DNA of 64,000 nucleotides, from the NCBI GenBank assembly GCA_030602615.1, contig JAUVZM010000007.1, positions 1 through 64,000 of the forward strand. The letters run 5' to 3'. Position 1 is the first letter of the stretch; every line of letters starts with the position of its first letter. Origin of the DNA: a bacterium (GTDB taxonomy: Bacteria; Armatimonadota; Zipacnadia; Zipacnadales; Zipacnadaceae). Below the pieces are notes generated by a model, which saw nothing but the letters and a program-made list of their open reading frames with translations, did no database searches and was not told the origin of the DNA. Made by a program: the position numbers and the translations under genes. Shown piece after piece: positions 10,107-20,900 of the stretch.

Positions 10107-11384
10107 ATGAGTGACGTCAGCAAGCTAGCCATCAATGGCGGAGAACCCATTACCAAGGAGCCGTTCCCGCCGTGGCCCTATTTCACACCGGAGATGATCG
10201 AGGCAGCTACTGTGCCGCTGAAGTCGGGCAAGTGCAGCTATTGGACCGGGCCGTTGGGGATGGAATTTGAGCAGAAATTCGCAGAATGGTGTGGAGCTAA
10301 GTACGGCACTATCACCAGCAGCGGCACCACGGCCCTGCATACGGCTCTGGGGGGCCTAGGGATCGGACCAGGGGACGAGGTGATTGTCCCCTCCTACACC
10401 TTCATAGCTTCCTCTGACTCTGTGGCCCAAGCCGGGGCCATCCCGGTATTCGCCGATGTGGAACCCCAATCCCATGTCATCAGCGCTGAGGATGTGGCAG
10501 CAAAGATTTCTCCGCAGACCCGAGGGGTGATGGTGGTGCATCTTTATGGCGAGCTGGCAGATATGGACGCCATCAACGCAGTGGCCAAGAAGCACAACCT
10601 GCTGGTCATAGAGGACTGCGCGCAGGCCCACGGTGCCACCTACAAAGGCAAGAAAGCAGGTACCCTGGGGGACATAGGGGCCTTCAGCTTCTGCCAGAGC
10701 AAGACCTTCACGACCGGTGGCGAGGGCGGCGCTGTGATAACTGACGACGAGGACGTAGCCTGGACGTGCCGGGCCTTCCGCGACCACGGCTATGACGTGG
10801 AGCAACGGATGACGCTTGTGGAGGTGGGGGCGGCACTCCCCTATGTCCATAACTCTTTGGGGTACGGTTTCCGTATGACGGAGATGCAGTCAGCCATAGG
10901 GCTGGAGGCTCTCAAAATCATTGATAGCTGGAATCTGCCGGCCCGGCGGCGCAATGGGGAGTACCTGATCGAGCGGCTCCAGGACATCCCGCAGGTAATC
11001 AAGCTTCCGGTCCATAATGAGGAAGTCCAGAACGGCTTCTGGCTATTCCCCATAATTCTGGATATTGACGCCCTGGACTGCGATATCAAACAGTTCGGCG
11101 AGGCTCTCAAGGCTGAGGACATTCCCTGTGGCCGGGTCTTCTGGCCGCAGTCGTACAAGGAGAAATGCTACACTGAGCACAACGGCTTTGGGTCGCTGCG
11201 GTATCCATTCGAGGCGCCCTATGCCCGCGCCGAGGCCGTCGATTATAAAAACAACTATTGCCCCAACGCCGCCTGGATTGAAGAACGCTGCTTCTGGGTG
11301 CCTACCCACCCGACCTATGAACTGGAGCATATGAAACTCATCGCTGAGGGGATTAAGAAGGTGATTCAGGCTTATGCCAAATAA
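10107..11384 (+). CDS. DegT/DnrJ/EryC1/StrS family aminotransferase
   Basis: SSGTTALHTALGGLGIGPGDEVIVPSYTFIAS, IEDCAQAHGA, FSFCQSKTFTTGGEGG PLP-lysine motif. Confidence 0.93.
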   Translation: MSDVSKLAINGGEPITKEPFPPWPYFTPEMIEAATVPLKSGKCSYWTGPLGMEFEQKFAEWCGAKYGTITSSGTTALHTALGGLGIGPGDEVIVPSYTFIASSDSVAQAGAIPVFADVEPQSHVISAEDVAAKISPQTRGVMVVHLYGELADMDAINAVAKKHNLLVIEDCAQAHGATYKGKKAGTLGDIGAFSFCQSKTFTTGGEGGAVITDDEDVAWTCRAFRDHGYDVEQRMTLVEVGAALPYVHNSLGYGFRMTEMQSAIGLEALKIIDSWNLPARRRNGEYLIERLQDIPQVIKLPVHNEEVQNGFWLFPIILDIDALDCDIKQFGEALKAEDIPCGRVFWPQSYKEKCYTEHNGFGSLRYPFEAPYARAEAVDYKNNYCPNAAWIEERCFWVPTHPTYELEHMKLIAEGIKKVIQAYAK

Positions 11385-11700
11385 AAGGAGGAAAACAGTA
11401 AAATGGGCGGGCATTGGCGCTACCGGCATCGCCGATAAGCGTACTATCCCCGAAGGAATCATGCCCGCGGAAAACAGCACTGTTGTGGGAGTGATGAGTG
11501 CGGCCCAGGACAAAGAGTGACTGGAGGAAGTGGCTGCCAAGTATGGCAATGTCCCGTGGTTCACCGACGTTGAATAGATGCTTGATAAAGTGGACCTTGA
11601 CGCCTGCTATATCTTCTGCCTGCCGCAACTTGTTGATGATCTGCTCCGGGCTGTGTCGCTTTCGACTAATTATGTTGCTCTCCTTTGCATCCAGATTCCT
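11374..11700 (+). pseudogene. Gfo/Idh/MocA-type oxidoreductase 5' fragment with two in-frame stops
   Basis: Frame 1: KTVKWAGIGATGIADKRTIPEGIMPAENSTVVGVMSAAQDKE*LEEVAAKYGNVPWFTDVE*MLDKVDLDACYIF, then loss of similarity. Confidence 0.8.
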
Positions 11701-11702
11701 CA

Positions 11703-11746
11703 AATACTAACACTACACCTGGACTCGTTTTCGGGGGCAAGGTCAG
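11703..11746 (+). repeat. IS3-type terminal repeat relic, copy 2
   Basis: aatactaacactacacctggactcgttttcgggggcaaggtcag. Confidence 0.6.
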
Positions 11747-14700
11747 GTGGCCGGTATGCGCCATGCAAACGCGTTGCCGGCAGCGACGCGCTTCCCTTCA
11801 GCCCGCAGCCACTCGGGGGGCGTGCTGCGTACGCGCGTGTCGCCGGCCAGGTGTATCACAGTGCCGTCGTCCAGCGTAATAACCAGTACAGGATTTCGTA
11901 TCTTGTAATTGTCCTGACCAGGGTTGCGGATCTCGATTTCGTTGCTGCCCCTCAGGGCTGCAACGGCGGCCTCAGTCAGCTCGGTGTGGGCGCGTGTAGT
12001 CCACATGGGGGAGCCGTGTGCACCGGTGAGGTGGCCCACTTCGGCGCCATTTAGCAGTATCGACTTCTGGGGCTCCTGCCTGGTCTGCCCCCAGACGTCG
12101 GCTATAAGTTCGACCGACTTCACCTGGGCCAGTTGCGACTCGGTCAGCGCCCTCGCCACTACCCTGAGGGCCAGTGTAAAGGTCTCCTCACCGGCCTCGG
12201 AGCGTACAGTTGCTGTGATTGCACCCGCACCCGCCACTTGGCCAGTGGCGCGGAGGGCCAGCCCCGTCCCCCCTCGGGCGGGCACGGAGATAGTGGCTGG
12301 CCCGTTCTCCAGGCCAATACCTTGACCGGTTAGTTTCAGAGTTACCTCCTGTGGACTGGCTGTGCTGTTGGTCATGACTACCTCAAACTCGGCCGTCTCT
12401 CCTACGTACAGGTGTAGGGGCATAACTTCATAGAAGGGCAGATACCCCCCTTGCGCAGAGTTGGACAGGCAGCGCGTAATCAGTCGTCGTGAGGGCGCAA
12501 TGGTCACCGTCGGCGCCTCTTCGGCCAGCAACTCGAAAGTCGCATAGTTATCGCGCTGGGCGTCGGGCGAGGGAATATCACTGACCACATCCATGGCCAA
12601 GCGGAATGCAAAGAACGGGTCACTTGGCGCTACCGTTGTGGTCAAGGGTACGTCGACGGTAGTCTCAGACTGCGCAGGCACCTGTTCCCAGTGGAGCCAC
12701 CGCGCCGGCACCCGTTCCCAGTGTTGTCCCTGCTCAGGCTCCTGTTGTTCGCCCCACCCGGCTTCTTGATCCAGCCACAGTGTACCCCGCCACGGCCAGG
12801 GCTCATCGGTGAAGTTATCCATGGCCAGTGTTATCGTCTCCCCGGCGTTGCGCTGCACCAATGCGGGAGAGGCCAGGCTGACAAACTGTCCTGTCTTGGC
12901 CAGCAACACCATAGAGGCGCTGCGATGATGGGGTAAAGTGACGGTGATTGCATTACCCTCGCGGTCAAATGGTATCTTCATAGGCCCCAGGTGGTCACCG
13001 CTGATGAAGTAGGCCGCCTTGATCTGCTCGGCATCGGCCACCTGCACCATCAGCGGCACATTCAGGCGCCACCAGGGGCTGATGTGCGTCTCGCCGAGAG
13101 AGATGAGCGTGGCCAGATAATTGCCGTCGGGCCGACGGAAGAGGTTGCCGTCCATGCCCTCAGGTAGCTCCAGACAGTGGGCTTCCAGCACCCAGTGGCG
13201 CCCCCGCAGTAGGTCGAAGAGCGGGTAGTACAAGCGGTGAGCCCACATTCCGTCCAGCCGCCGGTCGCGCGGGTCGGGATAGTGCCACCGGAGTCTAGCG
13301 TAGAAGCCGTTACGCAGGGCCACTTGGAGGTGGGACTCATGATTTTCCAGGCTGACGCAGCATCGATTGCCAATGGTGATGTACCGGGATAATTCCTGCC
13401 CCGTGCCGGGAGACATCCGATCTTCCTGCAGGGCCAGGTCACAGTAACGCGTCATGCCAATACTCTCGTGGCAGTGATTTTGCCAGACGTGCTTGCCAGC
13501 GGCGTGGACTCGGCGGGCCATCTCCGCGCACAAAGAGCCCAGATTGCGGTTGAAGTCGGAATAGGTCTTGCCTTCCTCGTCAATGGAGACGCCATCGTCA
13601 TAGCCAGGGCTGGCCTCGCTTCCATAGCACTGGTCAATGAAAATACCATCAAGCTCAGGATACAGTTCCAGCATTTGTTCGATTTCTGTGATTTTATGCT
13701 GCCAGAACTTCGAGCCGAGGCAGGGATTGCAATAGGACCCGGTGTAGCCGAATTCGTCCTGGGGCCCCTGAATCAAGGTATCGGCGAACTCATCACGAGC
13801 ATACGAATACCACACATCTCGCGGGTTCCAGTACAAAAAGGCATAGTAGCCGTTGGCGTGCATAGTATCGATAAATTGGCGCACCAGGTCGTGAGTCATC
13901 CACTCCCAGCACGGCGCTGTCCAATGGGCAGAGCTGTACGTGATTTTGTTGCGCAATTCGGGAGTTACGCTGCGGCTTTCCACAAACTCAGCTATTTCCT
14001 GGTAGGGCGCATCAGCCGGTGGCATGCTCGCCAGAAACCCGGGCGGATACACCTCGGGGTAATGCTGCATATGGTACCACTTGACGGCAATGCCTGGCAG
14101 CCAGCGGCCGGTATCGCTCACCTCCGCCCACCCCCAACCCCACCACCGGTGTAGCGCCATCATCTCTGTCACCCCGGTTCGCCAGGGGAAAGAAGAGTGC
14201 ACGTAGTTCTTCCAATATAAGTCATGGAGAAAGCAATAGGGGTACGCGTAGCCCAGGGCGGCGCTGCCCCAGTAACTCATATTCTGGTACTTCTCCAGGC
14301 CATCAGGGACCCAGAAGCACTCCGGCCAGCGTTCCCGCAGCCACGCCAGACTGCTGCGCCAGTCGCCCGGGTGAACCACAAAGTGCACGGTGATTGAGCG
14401 CTTGCTCTTGGGGTCGAGCCGCACCCGAGGCCGGGCGAACAAGATTTCGGTTTCCCCGTCCCGCTGTTGCGCCGTGAACTCCACGGGCAGAATTGGAATG
14501 TCCAGGTCGGCGGCGACCGAGAAGCCCACGTCCTGACCCTCGGCGTACACACAGCCAACGGGGATACACATCTCATTGCGGTCACGCGACCCCGAGTGGA
14601 AACTGTAACTTAGCTTGCCGTCTTCGGGCCACTGCGGGTAGTCGTCAGGGCCGGTGAAGAAAGGCAGGTAGTCTGTGCCGCTGAGGCGTACAGGAAACTC

Positions 14701-15102
14701 GACGGTCAACGAGCGCAGTTCGTCAGACTCGTTCTCGAAGGTGATCGTCCAACTCAGACTGGCAGAGGCCTGAAGCTCGTGGGTCCACGCCAGTTCCGCT
14801 TGTCGTGACACCTTGCGGATACGCAGTTTTTCATCGACAACCGTGACCTTTGTGGGCTCGGTGCAGGCATCCTTAATGGTGCGGTCAGCCAGCGGCTCCC
14901 GTATTACGATTTCCACCGCTGCAGCAAGCAGATTGTCCGCGCCCACTTCCCCCAAATGGGTAACCACGCCGTTTTCGGTAACGATTGCTTCGAGGTTATC
15001 GGATTTGAGTTGATGGGTCGTCTGCGACGCCCCTGTTCGGAGGGATAGCATCACCACCCCACACCCTGCCAGGAAGACGGCTGCAAGAAACGAACCGTAC
15101 AT
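11743..15102 (-). CDS. Large putative lipoprotein with glycoside-hydrolase-like TIM barrel and beta-sandwich regions
   Basis: 1119 aa; LAGC lipobox near N-terminus; HANGYYAFLYWNPRDVWYS, LDGIFIDQCYG barrel-like acidic motifs. Confidence 0.6.
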   Translation of the reverse strand: MYGSFLAAVFLAGCGVVMLSLRTGASQTTHQLKSDNLEAIVTENGVVTHLGEVGADNLLAAAVEIVIREPLADRTIKDACTEPTKVTVVDEKLRIRKVSRQAELAWTHELQASASLSWTITFENESDELRSLTVEFPVRLSGTDYLPFFTGPDDYPQWPEDGKLSYSFHSGSRDRNEMCIPVGCVYAEGQDVGFSVAADLDIPILPVEFTAQQRDGETEILFARPRVRLDPKSKRSITVHFVVHPGDWRSSLAWLRERWPECFWVPDGLEKYQNMSYWGSAALGYAYPYCFLHDLYWKNYVHSSFPWRTGVTEMMALHRWWGWGWAEVSDTGRWLPGIAVKWYHMQHYPEVYPPGFLASMPPADAPYQEIAEFVESRSVTPELRNKITYSSAHWTAPCWEWMTHDLVRQFIDTMHANGYYAFLYWNPRDVWYSYARDEFADTLIQGPQDEFGYTGSYCNPCLGSKFWQHKITEIEQMLELYPELDGIFIDQCYGSEASPGYDDGVSIDEEGKTYSDFNRNLGSLCAEMARRVHAAGKHVWQNHCHESIGMTRYCDLALQEDRMSPGTGQELSRYITIGNRCCVSLENHESHLQVALRNGFYARLRWHYPDPRDRRLDGMWAHRLYYPLFDLLRGRHWVLEAHCLELPEGMDGNLFRRPDGNYLATLISLGETHISPWWRLNVPLMVQVADAEQIKAAYFISGDHLGPMKIPFDREGNAITVTLPHHRSASMVLLAKTGQFVSLASPALVQRNAGETITLAMDNFTDEPWPWRGTLWLDQEAGWGEQQEPEQGQHWERVPARWLHWEQVPAQSETTVDVPLTTTVAPSDPFFAFRLAMDVVSDIPSPDAQRDNYATFELLAEEAPTVTIAPSRRLITRCLSNSAQGGYLPFYEVMPLHLYVGETAEFEVVMTNSTASPQEVTLKLTGQGIGLENGPATISVPARGGTGLALRATGQVAGAGAITATVRSEAGEETFTLALRVVARALTESQLAQVKSVELIADVWGQTRQEPQKSILLNGAEVGHLTGAHGSPMWTTRAHTELTEAAVAALRGSNEIEIRNPGQDNYKIRNPVLVITLDDGTVIHLAGDTRVRSTPPEWLRAEGKRVAAGNAFAWRIPAT

Positions 15103-15140
15103 GTCAGTTCACTCCTTTCGGTCGTCACGGATTAGTCAAA

Positions 15141-15226
15141 CTGGGATCTCCCACATCTTTTATTGCTCTGTTTGCTATTCTCTGTTTGCTGCACTAATCC
15201 CTGCTGCTGCGGATCATTTAGCTAAC
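15141..15226 (-). repeat. 86-nt interspersed leader-type repeat, copy 1, upstream of the 1119-aa lipoprotein gene
   Basis: Aligns with 62347-62432 (+). Confidence 0.7.
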
Positions 15227-15417
15227 AAGACTCGAGATTGGAAGGCTTCTGAAGAAGATTCTGCCCCGAATTGAACAAGTATGACAGCTCTAGGGCGATA
15301 GCAGAGACAGTCCTGCCTGGGCATAAGCAAAACTACCGATTCTTTGCCGCTCTAGGTCATGGTCTCCCTCTTGGGCACTTCTAAGCGCGTTTTATGTTTG
15401 CCATAGGCGAAAGTCTA

Positions 15418-15515
15418 TACTCAAAATCTCGCCAGCCCACCACGGCGGCCGGCTTCGAGCTGGCAACGGGCATCTGGATCAATACCGGGCTGCCCCAGCG
15501 CAGCGCCGACCACTC
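15418..15515 (+). pseudogene. galT 3'-end relic
   Basis: TTAAGFELATGIWINTGLPQRSAD matches ATAAGFELGTGIWINTMLPEHSAE of the intact GalT at 47561-48577. Confidence 0.7.
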
Positions 15516-15594
15516 AGCCATAGGCCAAGCTGAGTACACAACGGAGATTGACAGCAGTTGTATGGCGGGATCTGCCGACGGGTGCGGCAGAGGA

Positions 15595-17856
15595 TCATCG
15601 GAATTCGCGCTTCGTGACGTCGAAGGCTGCGATTCCCCCAACGCGGTCTTCGGTGGCGTATGTCTTTCTGAAGATGAGGGCGCCGTTACGGAAACCGATG
15701 AGATCTAGGGAGATGTCCAGCCGAGTGCGTAGCTCCGGCAAGGCCTCGCGCACGCTCTCGACCAGTACCTCGCGCTCGCCGGTGAGGTTGTGTGTTCGAA
15801 CGATGCGCCCGTCGTAGGAAGCGTAGCTGTGCTCCAGCGTATAGGTGTAGTGCCGATCCTGAAAGTGTCTCTTCGCGAAGACGTTGCTCGGGTCGGTCAT
15901 TATGTCCCGGTTCTTCTTGTCGTCCTCGAATACGGGAAGTGCACGCCCATCAACTGAGGAACTTTCAACGCCGAAATACTCAAGGATCGTCGGCACGATG
16001 TCTACGGTTCTGGCGTAGGGGAGTTCTTCGGTCTTGATGCCAGGACCATGAAACATGATGGGGACGAGGGAGGCATGCTTGTTCAGGCTCCCGTGGCTGC
16101 CAGATAAGACATGCTTCGCTACGTAGTAGGGCGTGAAATCCCAGCCGTCCGAGGCGACGATGTGCATGTCGCCGGAATTGGCATTTTCGAAGGAATAGGA
16201 TATCCGCCGCAAAGCGTCTGGATAATGCTCCAGATACGTCAGCCCGACCCACTGCTGGTCGCTGAGCCAGACTCCTGCATGGATGTACGGACGGATGGCA
16301 GCGTTCTCGTCATACCCCAGCGGGTCTTCCCCGGCAACAATCGTATACTGGAACTCTATCATCCCGCCCATCTCGCGCTCCAAGATCCGCGCCTGGCCGA
16401 CTGGCGAGTAGACATTGAAAACGTGTCGTTGAGGGTTTGTGAAGATCAGCCCTATGCCCGCTGAATAGTCAAAGAGCCGCTGTATGATGTCAACTGAAGT
16501 GCCGCCGACGTGGTATGCTCGCAGATCCTCATCGCAGGGGCGAATGTCCCAGCTTTCCTCCACCACCTTCCCCGTTGCATCTTTGCGCTGGCCTCGAATG
16601 TACACAAGCGCATCACTGTTGCCGCCCCACAGCGACACGCCGTTGTACGGCCCATCGAAGAGGGTTTTGCGGCCGACCCAGAAGTTCGCCTCGAAGCTGC
16701 CCCACTGCGGCATAAGCACCCACTTCAGAGACTGGTAGACTTCGAACCGCAAGTCATGCATCAGGTTGTCAATGGTCAAGTGGTTGTGGACTTCTTCCAT
16801 GCCGTGATCTGAGCACAGCACGAACAGGGTTCTGTCGAATATGCCTTTGCTCTTGTAGAGATCGAAGATCCGGGCGATATGCTCATCCTGCTTGAGGTAT
16901 ATGGCACGGGACCTCTCGTCATTGAGAGGCGCATTGTGTGTCTGGTGGTCAATGTCGGGGAGCGTCATCACGACGATCCTAGGAATCTCGCACTTCCCGG
17001 AGTACCTGCTGAGGAAATCGGTTGCCTCGATCACCTGACAGGCGCGCTTGACCACCTCCTCGTCGTGGGGCGTGGCTGGCACGTACAAAGAGCAGCCACG
17101 ATTGACAATCTGCAACAGGACTAGAGAGCGGACGTCCGGGAAGTACTCACACAGCGTCTTGGTGTCTCGTGCCAGGATTTTCGAGAGCATTGAGATGCCC
17201 AGGCCAATATAGGAGGTATGGCGTTTCTGCGAGGGCTTGAATTGCCTTTGCCCCATGATGCCGGTTCGCCGGGGGTATGAGCCCGTCATGATGCCAGTGT
17301 GAGCGGGAACACTTGACGAGGGCCAGACCGAGAGTCCGTTGGCGGTGAAGGCACCATTCTGAATGAAGTAGCGGGATATGGTGGGGAAGTTGCGGCTGAT
17401 GGTCGTGGCGTACAGCGATTCGTCCTCTAACCCCTCCATCAACAGAGCCTGAGCCTGGATCAGGCTAGCCCCGTCACAGACAATGACGGCCACGAACCTG
17501 TCCTTCAAGGGTAACTCCGCGCGATCTCCGAAGAACCGATTGGTCGTAATGCCTCCGCCGATAAAGACACAAGCACTGCTTATGAGCAACATGAGGACGA
17601 GCAGGGCCCTCGCGAAGTTGAGCACTCTGAACCGCCCTCTTGGCCACAATCGAATGACCAACCAAAGAAGCAGACACAATATCGCCGTGAGTAGAAACAG
17701 GGCGAGATACACCATCACCCCCACCAGGCCAGTGCGGGCGATCAGCGGAATCAGCAGCGACATGATGAACAGTGCTGCCCAGGACAGCAACAACCATCGG
17801 ACGCTTGCGCCGAGACGTTTGCTGGGTCGTCTCATTTTCAAGCCTCCTGTTTTCAT
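15595..17856 (-). CDS. Alkaline phosphatase superfamily / type I phosphodiesterase-nucleotide pyrophosphatase-like membrane protein
   Basis: N-terminal TM helices, VCDGASL, HTGIMTGSYPRRTGIMG, LPDIDHQTHN, CSDHGMEEVHNH, GSHGS metal-site motifs. Confidence 0.85.
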   Translation of the reverse strand: MKTGGLKMRRPSKRLGASVRWLLLSWAALFIMSLLIPLIARTGLVGVMVYLALFLLTAILCLLLWLVIRLWPRGRFRVLNFARALLVLMLLISSACVFIGGGITTNRFFGDRAELPLKDRFVAVIVCDGASLIQAQALLMEGLEDESLYATTISRNFPTISRYFIQNGAFTANGLSVWPSSSVPAHTGIMTGSYPRRTGIMGQRQFKPSQKRHTSYIGLGISMLSKILARDTKTLCEYFPDVRSLVLLQIVNRGCSLYVPATPHDEEVVKRACQVIEATDFLSRYSGKCEIPRIVVMTLPDIDHQTHNAPLNDERSRAIYLKQDEHIARIFDLYKSKGIFDRTLFVLCSDHGMEEVHNHLTIDNLMHDLRFEVYQSLKWVLMPQWGSFEANFWVGRKTLFDGPYNGVSLWGGNSDALVYIRGQRKDATGKVVEESWDIRPCDEDLRAYHVGGTSVDIIQRLFDYSAGIGLIFTNPQRHVFNVYSPVGQARILEREMGGMIEFQYTIVAGEDPLGYDENAAIRPYIHAGVWLSDQQWVGLTYLEHYPDALRRISYSFENANSGDMHIVASDGWDFTPYYVAKHVLSGSHGSLNKHASLVPIMFHGPGIKTEELPYARTVDIVPTILEYFGVESSSVDGRALPVFEDDKKNRDIMTDPSNVFAKRHFQDRHYTYTLEHSYASYDGRIVRTHNLTGEREVLVESVREALPELRTRLDISLDLIGFRNGALIFRKTYATEDRVGGIAAFDVTKREFR

Positions 17857-17970
17857 TGGAGGGAGTCCGTGAACGACATACTGCTAGAGTTGTTCCCTAC
17901 GGGTCATTGTTCCTCCTGAGGACTTCTCGGGCGCTACACAGACGACTGGTTCTGGGTGCTAGGTCGCTGG

Positions 17971-20900
17971 CTAATCTTCAGTTCTGCCTTGCTCAGCCTG
18001 GTCCCTGACGAGACGCTGATAACCGAACCCCACCACTATTAGCACCAGCCCGAGGCCTAGCAATGCCAGGATCTTATAGACGATGTCGAGTTCACGCAGA
18101 TCGAGGAAAAAGACTTTCACGATGGTGATAGCAAGCAGAGCCATCCCTATCCACCTGAGGGAAGCATTCCGGCGTATAAGCCCAACCGCGATGAGCACTG
18201 CGCCGTATGCCGTCCAAACCGCCGACAGCGCGTACTGTTGCGCATCTTCTCCCGCATTGAGTCCCCAGTCCACGAAGTACCAGGCCTCGGAGGTCAGGAC
18301 CCACCACAGCAGGACGCTGGCGAGGAAGGGCATGGCCGAGGCCACCATCTCTTCTTCCTCCCCCACGTGCTGCAAGTTCCGTCGGTACCAGTGTGATGCC
18401 AGGAACAGCATGGCCGCAATGACCAGCAGCGGGAAGGCGTGGTGATTTGCCAGCAGTTGGTAGGTTGACCGCGTCAGGTTCGGGTCAACGATGAAGACCT
18501 TGCCAGCGGTCAAGCCAAACGCTACCAGGCCCACCCAGCGCAGAGCGGCCTGGCGTCGCTGCAGGCCCATAATGAGCATGGTGGCGCCGAAGATCAGCCA
18601 CACCATGGACAGAGCCATGTGCTGTCCGGCCACGCCCGCCGTGGTGCGCCAGCCCAGGAACAGCCACGCCTCCGAGCTGGCAACCCACAGCAGCAGGCCG
18701 GTGGCAGCCACTACCAGCGTTGTGCCCACGGTGCGCTCTGGATCATTCGTGTCCTTCTTCCTGGCGTACCAGGCTGCGACCGCGTACAGTAGGACCGTAA
18801 TGGCCAGCAGCGGGGCGGCGTGCGGATTGATGAGCGGTGCGTAATCCAGCTCGCTCAGGGGCGGGTCCGCACCGAATGTCTTGATAGCTGTTACAGCGAA
18901 CACAGCAAGGGCCGCCCAGCGGAGGGAGGCTACGTCGCGGGCCATGCCAATAGTCATGAGCACGGCGCCGAAGATGACCCACACGCCGGATAGTGCGAAG
19001 TGTTGCGCTGCCTCGGCCTGCCCAAGCGACCAGCCGGTGAACCGCCACGCCTCCGCGCTGGCAACCCACAGCAGGAGGCCGGTGGCAGCCACCACCAGCG
19101 CTGTGCCCACGTCGCGTTCCGGGTCATCCGCACTCTTCGTTCTCGCATACCACGCTCCCACCGCGTACAGCAGAGCCATGATGACCAGTAGCGGAGCAAC
19201 ATGGGGGTTGACCAGCGGCAGGTAGGTGGCCGACGTCAAGGGCGGCTCTCCGGCCAAGACCTTCAGGGTTGTCACCGCAAATAAGCCCAGAGCTGCCCAG
19301 CGCAGATAGGTCAGGTCGCGTGCCGTGCCCAGAGCCATGAGCACAGCACCGAAGATGATCCACACGCCGGACAGTGCGAAATGCTGCGCCGCAACACCTT
19401 TCCCGAGCTGCCACCCGACGAACGTCCAGGCTTCGGAACTGACGATCCAGAACAACAGCACGGTGGCGAAGGTCGCCAGGCCCGCGCCGTGTCGGCGCTC
19501 CCCGTCTCGAATTTGGTCGCGAAAGCGCGCGTACCAGTAAGCGCCGACGTACATCGCTGCTATCACTGCCAACATCGACAGGGCGCGGCTGTTGAGAAGG
19601 ACCTGGTAGGAATCCCGGGCGATGTGACTATCCAGCGCGATGGCCTTACACAGTGGCAGGATCAGCACAATCAGGGCTCCGTCCCGCAGCGCGGGGGCAC
19701 GGCAATGGAAGCCCAGCCCCATCAGCACAGTTGCCTCCAGCGCCCAGAGGGTGGTGATATGATAACCCTGGAAGAGCAGCGGGATCGCAAGGGTGAGGAA
19801 GAAGATGCTGATGCCCACGAGCACGGGGCCAAAGCGGCTCTCCGCCGGACGTCGTTGGATTCCTGCCAGACCTGCCACTACGTACAAAGCGAAGAGCCCC
19901 AGGGCGAGCAGGCCCGACCTCTCAACCACGTGCAGGTCGTAACAACCCAGGCCGAAGTATGCGGCGGCATTGACGCCAGCGAGCCAAGCGTTATGCACCT
20001 GGGCCCGCTCATGTCTCAGTCCGTGCCGCACCCACGTGCCAGCCAGGAATGTGAGCAGGTACACCGAGGTGAAGTTGAGGCTGGCTGAGTCGGGCGCCTG
20101 ATGGCCGCTTGTGCCCCGCCAAATGAGGTAAAGCGCCCACGTGCCCGCGAGGGCAATCCATTCGAAGCCGTACCACCTCTGCCACTCGACCACTGCCAGC
20201 GTTGCGATGGCCGCTAGCGCCAGGTATATGGGAACTACAAGCTCCGGAGCCACCGGGCCCATCATTCCCGTGAGCGGCAGGGCGGCAAAAATGCCCACCA
20301 CGGTGATGGCGCCCAAAGTGCGGTCTTCGCGGTGCGCGGCGACACCCAGCGCCCCAGCACCCAGCATGACCAGGTACATGAGGGGGTAATGGCTCAGCCC
20401 GCTCGGCAGGCGCTCGTACAGGAGGATAGTAGCAAGAAACGCAGCGACCAGGCCCAGTCGGGAGAATGTTGCCCACTCGAAGCGCATCGTCAACAGCAGT
20501 ACGCCGGCCGCCAGCACCACCAGGTACGCAAACATGGCGCCATCGGAGACCGCGCCGGGCGGCGAAGCCCACGCCAGAAGCGCGGCGGCGGCGTAGGCTG
20601 TGGTCACCGCAGAGATGGCCAACGGTTGGGCGTCTGGGTGCCGGCCGGTTGATACTGCGAGTATGCCGGCCACGGACATGGCCGCGTACAGCAGCATCCA
20701 GTTGCCCAGTTGTGCGACACCAGCCTCCCTCATGAGAGGCAACAGCAGCAAGAAGCCGACAAAGGAGCCCAGGGCGCCCAGCCATCGCAGACTGCGCCAG
20801 CCCTGCATGTGACCCAGCCACAAAGCTGCTCCCGATAGTGCGAGCAGATACAGATATGGCACGAACGGCTGCCCGCTGTCTCCGGTGAGCATAGCTGTGC

